Source of the DNA: Bacteroidales bacterium | Lineage (GTDB): Bacteria; Bacteroidota; Bacteroidia; Bacteroidales; UBA932 | NCBI GenBank assembly: GCA_017618115.1 | Contig: JAFZUX010000007.1 | Location: 165,855-229,854, forward strand | Reading direction: 5' to 3' | Length of the DNA stretch: 64,000 nt | Shown: positions 33,193 to 41,277 of the stretch, one piece after another | Layout of the letters: each line of letters begins with the position of its first letter | Position numbering within the stretch: position 1 is the first letter of the stretch | The notes under the pieces: generated by a model | What the model was told of the DNA's origin: nothing | Databases searched by the model: none | What the model saw: only the letters and a program-made list of their open reading frames with translations | Translations under genes and position numbers: made by a program

Positions 33193-34833
33193 CTACTTAA
33201 CAAAGACAACGTTACTTGCATTAGATCTCATCTTACCTCGTACGGCAACTACGAGGTAATTTTTTCCCTTGGAGGTCTTCTTGAACTTGCACTGTTTTGT
33301 AAGTGCAACCATATTGGCTTTCCACACATCTCCCAGCATCCTCTGTGTATCTTTCTTTAGTTCAAGCTCATAGACGGCATACTGCTGTGCTCCCGGTACA
33401 TCATCCCAACGCAACGTTCCGGAGTGTTCTTTAACTACCGGTGGGTTTGGTGCCGGATATGTGCAGGTTCCCAGTGTCGGTGTAAGACTTCTGTATGGAT
33501 AAATCTCCGTCATCAGATAGGTCATAAACTCAGGTTTGAAGAGGGAATGAGTTGTGAACCAGATGTTTCCAAAAACAAAGCCCGCTTCTCTGCACTCCTT
33601 TACCTGAAGGCCGAACTCCTCCATACTCTCAAATCCCTTCTCCTTAAATCTGTATGCTGCGAGTCCCGGAAGAGTAGGTACCTCTTTCATTATAGGTTCC
33701 CAACTGTCCAGAACCAACTTAAAATCAGCAATCTGGTGGCCGTGCTGCCAGTAGATCTGAGGTGCAAGGTAATCTATTGAACCCTCTTCAATCCAGTGCT
33801 GTGGATCTGCATAGAGTCTCTGCGTATTTACCAGTCTTCCTCCCGGAGAGACACCGAACACTGCGTTAGGTTTTGCATCGTGAACGGCACGGTGCATTGC
33901 AGCAACCAGAGCATTCACGTTGCTCTCTCTCCACTCTCCTAAAGTACGACCGTTTCCGTACTTTGCAAAGTATTCCTCATCATTCCACACCTTGTTGTCC
34001 GAGAGTTTTTTTATCTCCTTCTTTATTGCATCTATCCTCTGTTTATCTCTCGGTTTTCCGTCCTGGCGGTTCATCTCCATATTAAGCTGCTCCTTGAGTT
34101 CCGGAATCTTCTCCGTCTTTACTCTCAATCCATCGGGATAAAAGAAATCATCTATATGCGCTCCGTCCAAATCATAGTTTGTCATCACCTCATTTATAAG
34201 GTCATAGAGGTATTGTACAACTTCCGGATTTCCCGGGTTCCAGTACATCACTTTACCGTAAGTAATCACTCTCTCCGGTTTGCGGTAGCAGAGATGATCC
34301 TTAACTCTGTTATAATCCACGCCTCCAATTCTCATCGGGTTAAACCATCCGTGTATCTCCATTCCCAGGGAGTGGGCGGTCTTAATTGCCAACTCCAGAG
34401 GGTCATAGCCCGGGTCCTCTCCCTGCACTCCGGTAAGGTTGTGATCCCACGGCAGTATGGATGAACGGTAATAAGTCTCTGAGTTGCAGCAAAGTTGCAT
34501 AATCACTACGTTGCAACCGGTATTGTGTATCTGCGTAATAACATCTACTAGTGCCTGTTTCTGAGAGTCTCTCTGCATCTCAATCCTCCGCTTCTGCTGT
34601 TTTTCACTCTCCCCCGGCTTCCTCTTCATCTCAATCTTTATCTTCCTTGGCCAGTCACTTCCCCTTACTGTTGTAAGCCACGCTCCACGGAACTCGTGGT
34701 TAAGTTCTATCTTGTCCGTCACCGGATTATAGACCCTTCCCTGCGAATACACCCTTTCTCCGTTCAGAAAGAGCAATCCAACCAATAGAAGTCCAACAAT
34801 TAAAGAAGCAGGTGAGAATAGATGTTTTTTCAT
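33193..34833 (-). CDS. GHL10/DigH-like glycosyl hydrolase (copy 1 of 3)
   Basis: A 546-aa secreted protein; ATG at 34833 gives a clean signal peptide ending near VYSQ. The GHL10 (PF02638) core has HEFRGAWLTTV, GWFNPMRIGG, LDGAHIDDFFYPDG, FGVSPGGRL and YLAPQIYWQHGH. The acidic pair in HIDDF and the conserved Glu positions form the putative active site. E. coli DigH of this family cuts denuded peptidoglycan strands. A C-terminal fibronectin-like domain (~450-546) follows. A minus-strand box TACTTTTG (34853-34860) precedes the gene. Paralogues are at 60100 and 61671. Confidence 0.9.
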   Translation of the reverse strand: MKKHLFSPASLIVGLLLVGLLFLNGERVYSQGRVYNPVTDKIELNHEFRGAWLTTVRGSDWPRKIKIEMKRKPGESEKQQKRRIEMQRDSQKQALVDVITQIHNTGCNVVIMQLCCNSETYYRSSILPWDHNLTGVQGEDPGYDPLELAIKTAHSLGMEIHGWFNPMRIGGVDYNRVKDHLCYRKPERVITYGKVMYWNPGNPEVVQYLYDLINEVMTNYDLDGAHIDDFFYPDGLRVKTEKIPELKEQLNMEMNRQDGKPRDKQRIDAIKKEIKKLSDNKVWNDEEYFAKYGNGRTLGEWRESNVNALVAAMHRAVHDAKPNAVFGVSPGGRLVNTQRLYADPQHWIEEGSIDYLAPQIYWQHGHQIADFKLVLDSWEPIMKEVPTLPGLAAYRFKEKGFESMEEFGLQVKECREAGFVFGNIWFTTHSLFKPEFMTYLMTEIYPYRSLTPTLGTCTYPAPNPPVVKEHSGTLRWDDVPGAQQYAVYELELKKDTQRMLGDVWKANMVALTKQCKFKKTSKGKNYLVVAVRGKMRSNASNVVFVK

Positions 34834-34852
34834 AGCAGGTGATTTAATTGTC

Positions 34853-34860
34853 CAAAAGTA
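34853..34860 (-). promoter_or_regulatory. -7 box of GHL10 copy 1
   Basis: The minus strand reads TACTTTTG, 19 bp before the ATG at 34833. Confidence 0.55.
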
Positions 34861-34941
34861 GCAAAACAACAGCAACAACACTAATGAAAGCCCCATAAAC
34901 TGCCCCTCAAAAAATTATTTTGCTCAATACAAAAGGATTAT

Positions 34942-34949
34942 TATCTTTG
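34942..34949 (+). promoter_or_regulatory. -7 box of tRNA-Gly
   Basis: TATCTTTG, 11 bp before the first base of the tRNA. Confidence 0.65.
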
Positions 34950-34960
34950 CAGTCCCAATT

Positions 34961-35033
34961 GCGGAAATAGCTCAGTTGGTAGAGCACAACCTTGCCAAGG
35001 TTGGGGTCGCGGGTCCGAGTCCCGTTTTCCGCT
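34961..35033 (+). tRNA. tRNA-Gly (GCC)
   Basis: A 73-nt cloverleaf. The acceptor arms GCGGAAA and TTTCCGC pair fully; the D arm has AGCTCAGTTGGTAGAGC; the anticodon loop CTTGCCAAG holds GCC; the T arm is GGGTCCGAGTCCC. No CCA is encoded. A terminator-like hairpin follows at 35043, and the hip module starts about 125 bp further on. Confidence 0.96.
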
Positions 35034-35042
35034 CAAAAAAAT

Positions 35043-35070
35043 AGCCGCCCTGATGGACGGCTTAATTTTT
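35043..35070 (+). terminator. rho-independent terminator after tRNA-Gly
   Basis: The hairpin AGCCGCCC-TGAT-GGACGGCT has one mismatch and is followed by a T-rich run. Confidence 0.7.
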
Positions 35071-35125
35071 TCTACCTAAAGTCTAATTTATTGTACTTTT
35101 TCTTGTTTTTTTAGAGAATACTATA

Positions 35126-35141
35126 TATTTTTGCGCCAAAA
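35126..35141 (+). promoter_or_regulatory. hip promoter with overlapping palindrome
   Basis: The -7 box TATTTTTG (35126-35133) overlaps the perfect palindrome TTTTG-CGC-CAAAA (35129-35141), itself flanked by ATACT (35119-35123) and AGTAT. A repressor bound here would block the promoter, so it is a candidate HipB operator. Confidence 0.5.
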
Positions 35142-35159
35142 GTATATTTTAATAGACTT

Positions 35160-35360
35160 ATGAACCTTGCAGAAGTAATAAAAAACAGAAGAAAGACACT
35201 TGCTATTTCGCAGCAGGACCTTGCAGAAATGGCCGGAATAGGATTGGCAACTATAAAGGACATTGAAAGAGGAAAAGGCAACCCTTCAATGGCAACGGTT
35301 TCCAAAATAATGGAAGTCCTTGGAATGGATATAATCTACAAGGTTCATAAGACCGTTTAA
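35160..35360 (+). CDS. hipB: HipB-like XRE antitoxin/repressor
   Basis: A 66-aa Cro/C1-type helix-turn-helix protein (ISQQDLAEMAGIGLATIKDIERG). As in other HipB proteins it should bind the palindrome in the promoter and repress the operon. It lies 11 bp before the HipS-like gene and is the first gene of a three-gene module that resembles HipBST rather than HipBA. Confidence 0.9.
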   Translation: MNLAEVIKNRRKTLAISQQDLAEMAGIGLATIKDIERGKGNPSMATVSKIMEVLGMDIIYKVHKTV

Positions 35361-35371
35361 ATCTTTTGAAT

Positions 35372-35698
35372 ATGAGACAATTGGAAGTATATATGAATAA
35401 TCTGAAGGCAGGAGTGCTTACAGAGCAGCGCCCCGGCACAGGTTATTCTTTTGTCTATAATCCTGAGTATCTGGCATCTGAAGCTCCCTCCATATCAGTA
35501 ACGTTGTCAAAAAGAAAAGAGAGTTATGAGTCCTCCACCCTGTTTCCGTTCTTTGCCAACATGCTGCCGGAGGGAGCCAACCGTAAGGTGATATGCCGCA
35601 CATTCAGGATTGATGAACATGATTTGTTCGGGATTCTTGCCGCAATGGCAGGAAAAGATTTCATAGGAGGAGTAAACATTAAAAGAGTAACCGAATGA
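35372..35698 (+). CDS. hipS: HipS-like protein (HipA N-terminal subdomain)
   Basis: A 108-aa protein equal to the N-terminal subdomain of HipA (couple_hipA). Typical segments are RQLEVYMNNLKAG, SISVTLSKRKESY and LPEGANRKVICR. The ATG at 35372 is chosen over a TTG six bases upstream. In E. coli O127 HipS acts as the antitoxin for HipT. It overlaps the kinase gene by ATGA. Confidence 0.87.
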   Translation: MRQLEVYMNNLKAGVLTEQRPGTGYSFVYNPEYLASEAPSISVTLSKRKESYESSTLFPFFANMLPEGANRKVICRTFRIDEHDLFGILAAMAGKDFIGGVNIKRVTE

Positions 35699-36699
35699 TT
35701 GAAATAAAACACTGTCCTTCATATCTTTCTGAAGGCTTTATTACATACAGCCCAAAGGCTCTCAGAGCGCTTTTTGACGGCCACAAAGTGAGCCATCAAT
35801 TGGATTTTGACTTAGACGGACTGCATAACAAATCGGAAATTGCCGCGGCTATGCACAGGATATCCGTCTCCGGTGTTCAAGAAAAGTTTCCTGCCGTCAT
35901 AGAGAAAGGGCACATCAGAATTGCCGGAGAAAACGAACAGTCCACTTATATCTTAAAGCCTGCACCTTGGGATGAAACACTGAGTGAGCGCAAACAAATT
36001 CCAGCTAATGAGAATCTTACCATGCAAATAGCATCTCAGGTTTATGGAATCCTAACGGCTGCAAACGGTCTGTGTTTTACCAAGAAAGGACAGATGGTTT
36101 ACGTTACCAAACGTTTTGATCTCCTTCCAAATGGAACTAAAATGTTGATGGAAGATTTTGCTGCAGTAATTGGGAAAAACGAACAGGCAGACGGAAAGGA
36201 ATACAAGTATTTCGGTTGCTATGAAGACATTGCAACTGCCATTAGAAAAAATGTCTCAGCGTGGATGGTTGATATGGAGAGATTCTTTGAACTGGTTCTC
36301 TTCAACTACATCTATGCAAACGGTGATGACCACCTTAAGAACTTCTCTTTAATTTTGTATGGACAGGATTACCGTCTTGCTCCTGCATACGATCTTTTGA
36401 ACACCAGTTTGCACGTACGTAGTGATGATTTTGGGTTGGACGGAGGGCTCTCTCAAAACATTACCAAGAGTGATGTGTACATCAACACAGGACACCCGTG
36501 CCGTATTGATTTTGAACGTTTTGGAGAACTTATTGGCTTGGTTAACTCCCGTCTCAACAAGATAATGGACAAGTATGCTCAAATGCCAAATTCTTCAATC
36601 TTGCTTGTCAAAAACAGTTTCCTGAACGAAAAGATGAAGCGAGACTACCTGCGAATAGTCAAAGAGCGCATAGCCAGATTCAACAGAGTTTCAGACTAA
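35695..36699 (+). CDS. hipT: HipT-like serine/threonine kinase toxin
   Basis: A 334-aa kinase lacking the N-terminal subdomain of HipA. The Gly-rich loop reads HRISVSGVQEK, with serines at residues 57 and 59, the positions reported as the SIS autophosphorylation sites of E. coli HipT. The catalytic Asp lies in NGDDHLKNFS and the metal-binding Asp in LAPAYDLLNT. E. coli HipT phosphorylates tryptophanyl-tRNA synthetase; the target here is unknown. No sign of disruption is seen. Confidence 0.88.
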   Translation: MIEIKHCPSYLSEGFITYSPKALRALFDGHKVSHQLDFDLDGLHNKSEIAAAMHRISVSGVQEKFPAVIEKGHIRIAGENEQSTYILKPAPWDETLSERKQIPANENLTMQIASQVYGILTAANGLCFTKKGQMVYVTKRFDLLPNGTKMLMEDFAAVIGKNEQADGKEYKYFGCYEDIATAIRKNVSAWMVDMERFFELVLFNYIYANGDDHLKNFSLILYGQDYRLAPAYDLLNTSLHVRSDDFGLDGGLSQNITKSDVYINTGHPCRIDFERFGELIGLVNSRLNKIMDKYAQMPNSSILLVKNSFLNEKMKRDYLRIVKERIARFNRVSD

Positions 36700-36748
36700 A
36701 AATAAATATTAGCTATTATTGTATGTAAGACTTCCTAACTTCTTTCTC

Positions 36749-38410
36749 TTAGAAGAGGTCTGTGTATTTTACTACCGGACCGCGGTTGGAGGCAAGACCT
36801 GGGTTGGTGTAGTGGTAGCTCTTTCCGTTAGGAAGAGCAAAGGTTATCTCTGCCACCTGTACAAAACTATCGCAAATAAAGAAGGAGGCGGTCTCCAATA
36901 TCTCTTTGGTTTTCAGAGTTGTGAAAGCCTCTTTAAAAGCAGGACCCTCCTCGTATGGAACGCTTAGTTCATAGATTGGAAGTGCGGAAACGGAGCATAC
37001 AAATGGGAATGTTTGATTGTCCATATTGTAGGTTCCTAACTTTATGTTGATTCCGCCCGGAGCTGCGGCTGCCGCCTTAACCTTCTGAACTATAAACTCT
37101 TTTGCGTATGAAGAGAGAGCGTTCTCAAGATACTCGGCCTCTCTCTGAGGATCATTTCTTCTGAGTTCAAACTGCTCCGTTGTCTCAAACTCACCCTTTG
37201 TATTCTTCAGTTGCTCAACCTGTTTGGCGGTTGCAAAGGTATAACTCTGAGATGGAAGAGTTCCCATATAGTAGAATCTCTTATTGTAATCTACAAGCAT
37301 CTCCGGCATAATGCAGTTTCCTTCCGGAGAATAGACTCCCCACTTGTTGTTTCTTTTTGCAAAGAGAACGGGTCCGTCGTATGCCTTATTGATTACTTCC
37401 GGATCCATCACTTCTCTTATAATAGTATCATACTGAGGCTCTAACACGGTCTTACCAAACTCCGTGTAAGTCCTGAATCCGTACTTGTCTCCCATGCGGA
37501 AGATGAATCCCTCTTTTACTTTGTTAGGAACTGCATCATAGATAAAGTCTGTGATGCTCTTGTCCTGGAAAGAGATTACTGCAAACTTGCCGTTGCCGCC
37601 GTCTTTCTTAACGGCTATTCCATAGTTGCCCATCTGAACAGTCTCATAGTCAAACGGAAATATCTCCTCATTGCTCTTGGCTGAGACAATACCAAAGTTT
37701 CCACCCTTCTCTTTTGTGGCGCAACACCACAGATTTTGAGCTGAATACGGAGGACTGAGAATGGTATACTGAGGTGCAATCTTTTCTACAAGTTTGACTC
37801 CTCTGATTCCGTTTTTATCTTTGTTCAAATCTATCTCCCAAAGACCGCTTTTTTCATTACCGTCTCTATCTTCCTTTGTCAGAACAACAAAGCCCCAGTC
37901 CAAGTCATATTTAACGCGGGTTGCTTTGAAAGGAGAGATTAAATCTGCACGGCCTTTGTCACAGAAAGTACCCAGGCCAACTGAGTAAACTTCCCACTCC
38001 TTCCACTTTTTGTCTCTCTTCTCCATCTCCTTGCATACCAGAGCGTAAGCGTGGGATGATTTTCCGCTGCCTGTCTTTATAAGACCCAGGATAATATCAT
38101 CATATTCAGGTTTCAAAACCCAGAATCCGTACACCTTCTGATGTGACGGAGAGCTAGGTCTGTCCGAGTAGAAAATGTAGGAGTTATGCCATACTCCAAC
38201 CTTCTTGGTGTGAGGGTCTTTCAAAACCACGAGAGTGTGATTGTCACTAGGATTCCATTGGAATGTGAATTTGACCATACCTCCCTCAAAGAGGTTTTTG
38301 TATAGATAATCATCTCTGCCGGATGTCTGTTTTACCGGCAGGGTAGGTTGTGCAATAACGGTAGAAGAGAAGAATGCCGCTAAGGCAAACAACAAAAGAA
38401 ATCGTTTCAT
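36749..38410 (-). CDS. secreted WG-repeat-like protein
   Basis: A 553-aa secreted protein with a signal peptide ending near TVIAQ. Between residues ~85 and 385 it has repeats of the WG (KWGxxD/G) kind, for example NKWGVYSPEGN, DKYGFRTYTEFGK and GNYGIAVKKDGG. The last ~160 residues (about 400-553) form another, unassigned domain beginning after a Glu/Arg-rich stretch. WG repeats are usually extracellular or envelope modules of unknown ligand. The gene lies 15 bp after the barrel gene upstream and is probably co-transcribed with it. Confidence 0.75.
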   Translation of the reverse strand: MKRFLLLFALAAFFSSTVIAQPTLPVKQTSGRDDYLYKNLFEGGMVKFTFQWNPSDNHTLVVLKDPHTKKVGVWHNSYIFYSDRPSSPSHQKVYGFWVLKPEYDDIILGLIKTGSGKSSHAYALVCKEMEKRDKKWKEWEVYSVGLGTFCDKGRADLISPFKATRVKYDLDWGFVVLTKEDRDGNEKSGLWEIDLNKDKNGIRGVKLVEKIAPQYTILSPPYSAQNLWCCATKEKGGNFGIVSAKSNEEIFPFDYETVQMGNYGIAVKKDGGNGKFAVISFQDKSITDFIYDAVPNKVKEGFIFRMGDKYGFRTYTEFGKTVLEPQYDTIIREVMDPEVINKAYDGPVLFAKRNNKWGVYSPEGNCIMPEMLVDYNKRFYYMGTLPSQSYTFATAKQVEQLKNTKGEFETTEQFELRRNDPQREAEYLENALSSYAKEFIVQKVKAAAAAPGGINIKLGTYNMDNQTFPFVCSVSALPIYELSVPYEEGPAFKEAFTTLKTKEILETASFFICDSFVQVAEITFALPNGKSYHYTNPGLASNRGPVVKYTDLF

Positions 38411-38425
38411 ATTATGTTTGTTTTG

Positions 38426-39142
38426 TTAAAAGTTCATACCAACGGTAACGGTGAAGGCACGGCTGTGTGTCTCATCAAAGAGATCATGACCAATGTTTCT
38501 CAATCCTACGTTGTAACTTAACTCCGTGTAGAACATTGAGATACCCAATCCGCAACCAATCTTAAGGCCAGCATCAAATCTCTTAAACTTATATTCACTA
38601 TCTCCGAATGAACTGTAGGCAACCCTGTCACCAAAGTCTTTAACGTGACCACCAACACCAAAAGCAAAGTAAGGACCCATAAATGGCTGAATGGAGAGTC
38701 CAACATTTGAAGGGATGCCGATTGCATACTTAAAGGTGAACGGAATTTCCAGATAATTAAGGTCGTATGTGAAGTGCTTTCCTCCATAGTCACTCTTTCC
38801 GCCCTTCTCCGTGTAGAAGAGTCCGCTCTCCAAAAATACCGGTGCGTTGGCAGCAATCTGAGTTCCCATTACAATACCGGCATTGAGTCCCAACTTGGAT
38901 TCATTGGCATCCATATAAGAGGACTCTGAATTTACCCAGGCAGCATTAAATCCCATACGGAATCCCAGATAGGTTCCGTACTGCAGATTGTTGTAGTCAA
39001 ATCTTCCGGGAGCAGGTCTTTGAGGTTTGCCCCTGCCCTGGTCATACATGTAAACGTGCCCCTGTGAGAAGGCAACCTGCTCTGAACCAAGTAAGATAAA
39101 AGCAGTCAGCGCAATAGTGAGCAAGCAAAAAATCCTTTTCAT
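38426..39142 (-). CDS. outer-membrane beta-barrel protein (PorT-like)
   Basis: A 238-aa protein; ATG at 39142 gives a signal peptide ending near VAFSQ. The mature part has alternating strands (FRMGFNAAWV, YLEIPFTFKYAIG, FYTELSYNVGL) and a final phenylalanine, as in PorT-family barrels. It precedes the WG-like protein by 15 bp, so the two may form an envelope pair. Confidence 0.8.
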   Translation of the reverse strand: MKRIFCLLTIALTAFILLGSEQVAFSQGHVYMYDQGRGKPQRPAPGRFDYNNLQYGTYLGFRMGFNAAWVNSESSYMDANESKLGLNAGIVMGTQIAANAPVFLESGLFYTEKGGKSDYGGKHFTYDLNYLEIPFTFKYAIGIPSNVGLSIQPFMGPYFAFGVGGHVKDFGDRVAYSSFGDSEYKFKRFDAGLKIGCGLGISMFYTELSYNVGLRNIGHDLFDETHSRAFTVTVGMNF

Positions 39143-39240
39143 ATAGCAAATCGTTTTAAAGTTCAACAAATAGATCCCTACAAAAGTAGTGCTAAGTTAA
39201 GTATTATCACTGAGAGTTTGACAAGAAATCCGTAATTGTT

Positions 39241-39248
39241 TATATTTG
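39241..39248 (+). promoter_or_regulatory. -7 box of the ORF6N gene
   Basis: TATATTTG, 25 bp before the ATG at 39274. Confidence 0.55.
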
Positions 39249-39273
39249 TGACGGTTCTTAATATTTGAAGGCT

Positions 39274-39837
39274 ATGAGTGATGAATTGATTCTTGTACAG
39301 AACCTCATCTATGAGTTTCGCGGGCAAAAGGTAATGTTGGATTTTGATTTGGCAAGGTTGTATCAAGTAGAAACCAAAGCATTAAACCAATCTGTAAAGA
39401 GAAATCTAAAAAGATTTCCTCCTGATTTTATGTTTCAATTAACGGCTGATGAATACAATCTTATGCGGTCACAATTTGTGACCGCCCTCAGTAGAAACAC
39501 TTCTGCGCCACCTTTTGCCTTCACAGAGCAAGGTGTTGCTATGCTTTCTGGCTTATTAAAAAGCGATGTTGCAATTGCCGCCAACATTGCTATTATGCGT
39601 GCCTTCGTGCAGGTGCGACAGTATCTTTCGGCAACAGACTCATTATCTACCGATGTAAAAGAACTCAAAGCTAAAGTGGATCTCTTACAACATCAACAAG
39701 AGGAAGATCTTTGTGCAGTCAATGATTTATCAGAAGATGTTAGGAAGGAGATAGACAACTTATATCTGGCGATTGGTGAACTCTCAACTAGAATTGAAGA
39801 GAGAAAGAAAACACCAAGAAGAAAAATAGGTTTTTAA
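39274..39837 (+). CDS. ORF6N domain DNA-binding protein
   Basis: A 187-aa protein; ATG at 39274 is preferred over a TTG nine bases upstream. Residues ~7-90 match the ORF6N domain: LIYEFRGQKVMLDFDLA, YQVETKALNQSVKRN, RFPPDFMFQLT. The rest is a coiled coil ending in basic residues. ORF6N proteins occur in phages and mobile islands and are thought to bind DNA. No phage genes adjoin it. It lies in an accessory stretch after the hip module. Confidence 0.87.
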   Translation: MSDELILVQNLIYEFRGQKVMLDFDLARLYQVETKALNQSVKRNLKRFPPDFMFQLTADEYNLMRSQFVTALSRNTSAPPFAFTEQGVAMLSGLLKSDVAIAANIAIMRAFVQVRQYLSATDSLSTDVKELKAKVDLLQHQQEEDLCAVNDLSEDVRKEIDNLYLAIGELSTRIEERKKTPRRKIGF

Positions 39838-39860
39838 AGGAAAGCTCTAATTGTCAGATT

Positions 39861-40109
39861 ATGCTTAAGAAGGTTATATTCTATGTTGTTGGTTGCTTGG
39901 TTTTGGTGGCAATTGCATATTTGCTTAAAAGAACGGCTAAGCAAAAAGATGAAGATTCTGATTCACTGTTTGATCTCGGTTACTCTTATATGTTTGGTGA
40001 GGGTGTGGAAAAGAACATAGAGAAAGCTATAATTTTGTTAAAAAGGGCTGCAGAGCAGGGATATGAGAGAGCGCAGATAATGCTAGAGTCTATCAACGAC
40101 AATAAATAA
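39861..40109 (+). CDS. small membrane-anchored Sel1-repeat protein
   Basis: An 82-aa protein with one N-terminal membrane helix (residues ~4-22) and one Sel1/TPR-like repeat (GYSYMFGEGVEKNIEKAIIL, KRAAEQGYERAQ). Such proteins usually mediate protein contacts. It follows the ORF6N gene by 23 bp. Confidence 0.78.
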   Translation: MLKKVIFYVVGCLVLVAIAYLLKRTAKQKDEDSDSLFDLGYSYMFGEGVEKNIEKAIILLKRAAEQGYERAQIMLESINDNK

Positions 40110-40128
40110 TTGTAAATTTGTGCGTTTT

Positions 40129-40136
40129 TATATTTG
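40129..40136 (+). promoter_or_regulatory. -7 box touching the serine hydrolase start
   Basis: TATATTTG ends 3 bp before the ATG at 40140, so transcription should start at or very close to the codon itself. Confidence 0.5.
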
Positions 40137-40139
40137 CGT

Positions 40140-41276
40140 ATGAGGAGAGTTTCTTTTGTAACGGTGGCTGCTCTGGTTCTTGCGTTTGGACTGGCGGGAT
40201 GTAAGGGCAGCGGAAAGGTTTCTGCGGAGAGGCAGAAGGCCTTTGAAGATTCACTTATTAGCATAATTACGGAAGCCAACATTCCTATGATTCAGGCCAT
40301 GTATACGGCGCCGGCAGATACTCTTTACTGCCAGGTGGGTATAACTCCGTGGGCCGAGGATTCTATAAGAAAGGCGGATTATGAGCATCAGGCAATATTC
40401 CAGGCGGCCTCTCTGAGTAAGGTGGTCTTTGCTTATATAGTGCTGAAAATGTATGATTTGGGAGAGATAGACATAGACCGTCCGCTGTATGAGTATACGG
40501 ACATTGAACGCTTTACTGATAAGGAGCAGGCAAAGAAACTTACTGCACGTCTTATTCTTATGCACCGCAGCGGAATAGACGATTGGGCGGCATCTCCTTC
40601 ATCTGACGAGTGGCCTACCGCTCCTATCAATTTCACCTTCCCGGTAGATTCCATATTCGGTTACTCCGGAGAGGGATATGCCTTTTTGCAGAGAGCTGTT
40701 GAGGCAATCAAAGGGGCGGATATTCAGACAGTTGCAAAGGAGTATGTCTTTGATCCGTTTGGAATGAATCTTACCGCATACGAGTGGATTCCTGAATTTG
40801 AGGGAATTACAACGGCCTCTACAAGACGCAACGGAGAGAGCCAGGGAGTAAGACAGTTTCCTCGCCAGAACGTGGCCTATACTCTCAGAACCTGTGCAAA
40901 GGATTACTCAAAGTTCCTCAGCGTAATACTCAACGGAACAGGCTTAAAGCCTTCTACTCACGCACTTATGATAACTCCTTGCAGCGGACCGGCAACCCAG
41001 TTCCCTCCAAAGGTTAGAAAGATAGATGAGAAACAGAGCATCTACTGGGGGCTCGGATTGGGAATTGAGGAGAATCCTCACTACGGCAGAGTTCTCTGGC
41101 ACTGGGGAGACAACGGCAACACAAAGGCTCTCTTTGTGATTCTGCCAAAGGAGAAGAAGACGCTTATTTACTTTGCAAACAGCGGAGCGGGTCACGATAT
41201 TGTAGAGAAGGTTACCTCTCTCTTCCTGGGTGATAATGAGCCGTTTGATATTGGAGAATGGATTAGGGAGGAGTAA
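40140..41276 (+). CDS. S12-type serine hydrolase (beta-lactamase-related) lipoprotein
   Basis: A 378-aa lipoprotein with lipobox LAGC (Cys21). The catalytic S91-x-x-K94 is in SLSKVV, a Tyr motif in GYSGEGYAF and a late HWGDNGN replaces KTG, as in class C/DD-peptidase-like hydrolases. It could act on cell-wall peptides or on esters; no resistance role can be inferred. Its stop lies 1 bp before the acyltransferase ATG, so it may be the first gene of the lipid-type run. The start is an ATG two codons into a longer TTG-initiated frame. Confidence 0.87.
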   Translation: MRRVSFVTVAALVLAFGLAGCKGSGKVSAERQKAFEDSLISIITEANIPMIQAMYTAPADTLYCQVGITPWAEDSIRKADYEHQAIFQAASLSKVVFAYIVLKMYDLGEIDIDRPLYEYTDIERFTDKEQAKKLTARLILMHRSGIDDWAASPSSDEWPTAPINFTFPVDSIFGYSGEGYAFLQRAVEAIKGADIQTVAKEYVFDPFGMNLTAYEWIPEFEGITTASTRRNGESQGVRQFPRQNVAYTLRTCAKDYSKFLSVILNGTGLKPSTHALMITPCSGPATQFPPKVRKIDEKQSIYWGLGLGIEENPHYGRVLWHWGDNGNTKALFVILPKEKKTLIYFANSGAGHDIVEKVTSLFLGDNEPFDIGEWIREE

Positions 41277-41277
41277 T

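Noticed and set aside
34961-36748. tRNA-Gly as an attachment site for an island carrying the hip genes
   Set aside because: No second copy of the tRNA 3' end and no integrase were found downstream within the window, so I keep it only as a location note.
39274-40109. ORF6N plus Sel1 genes as a prophage remnant
   Set aside because: No other phage-type gene, att repeat or composition break is visible around them.
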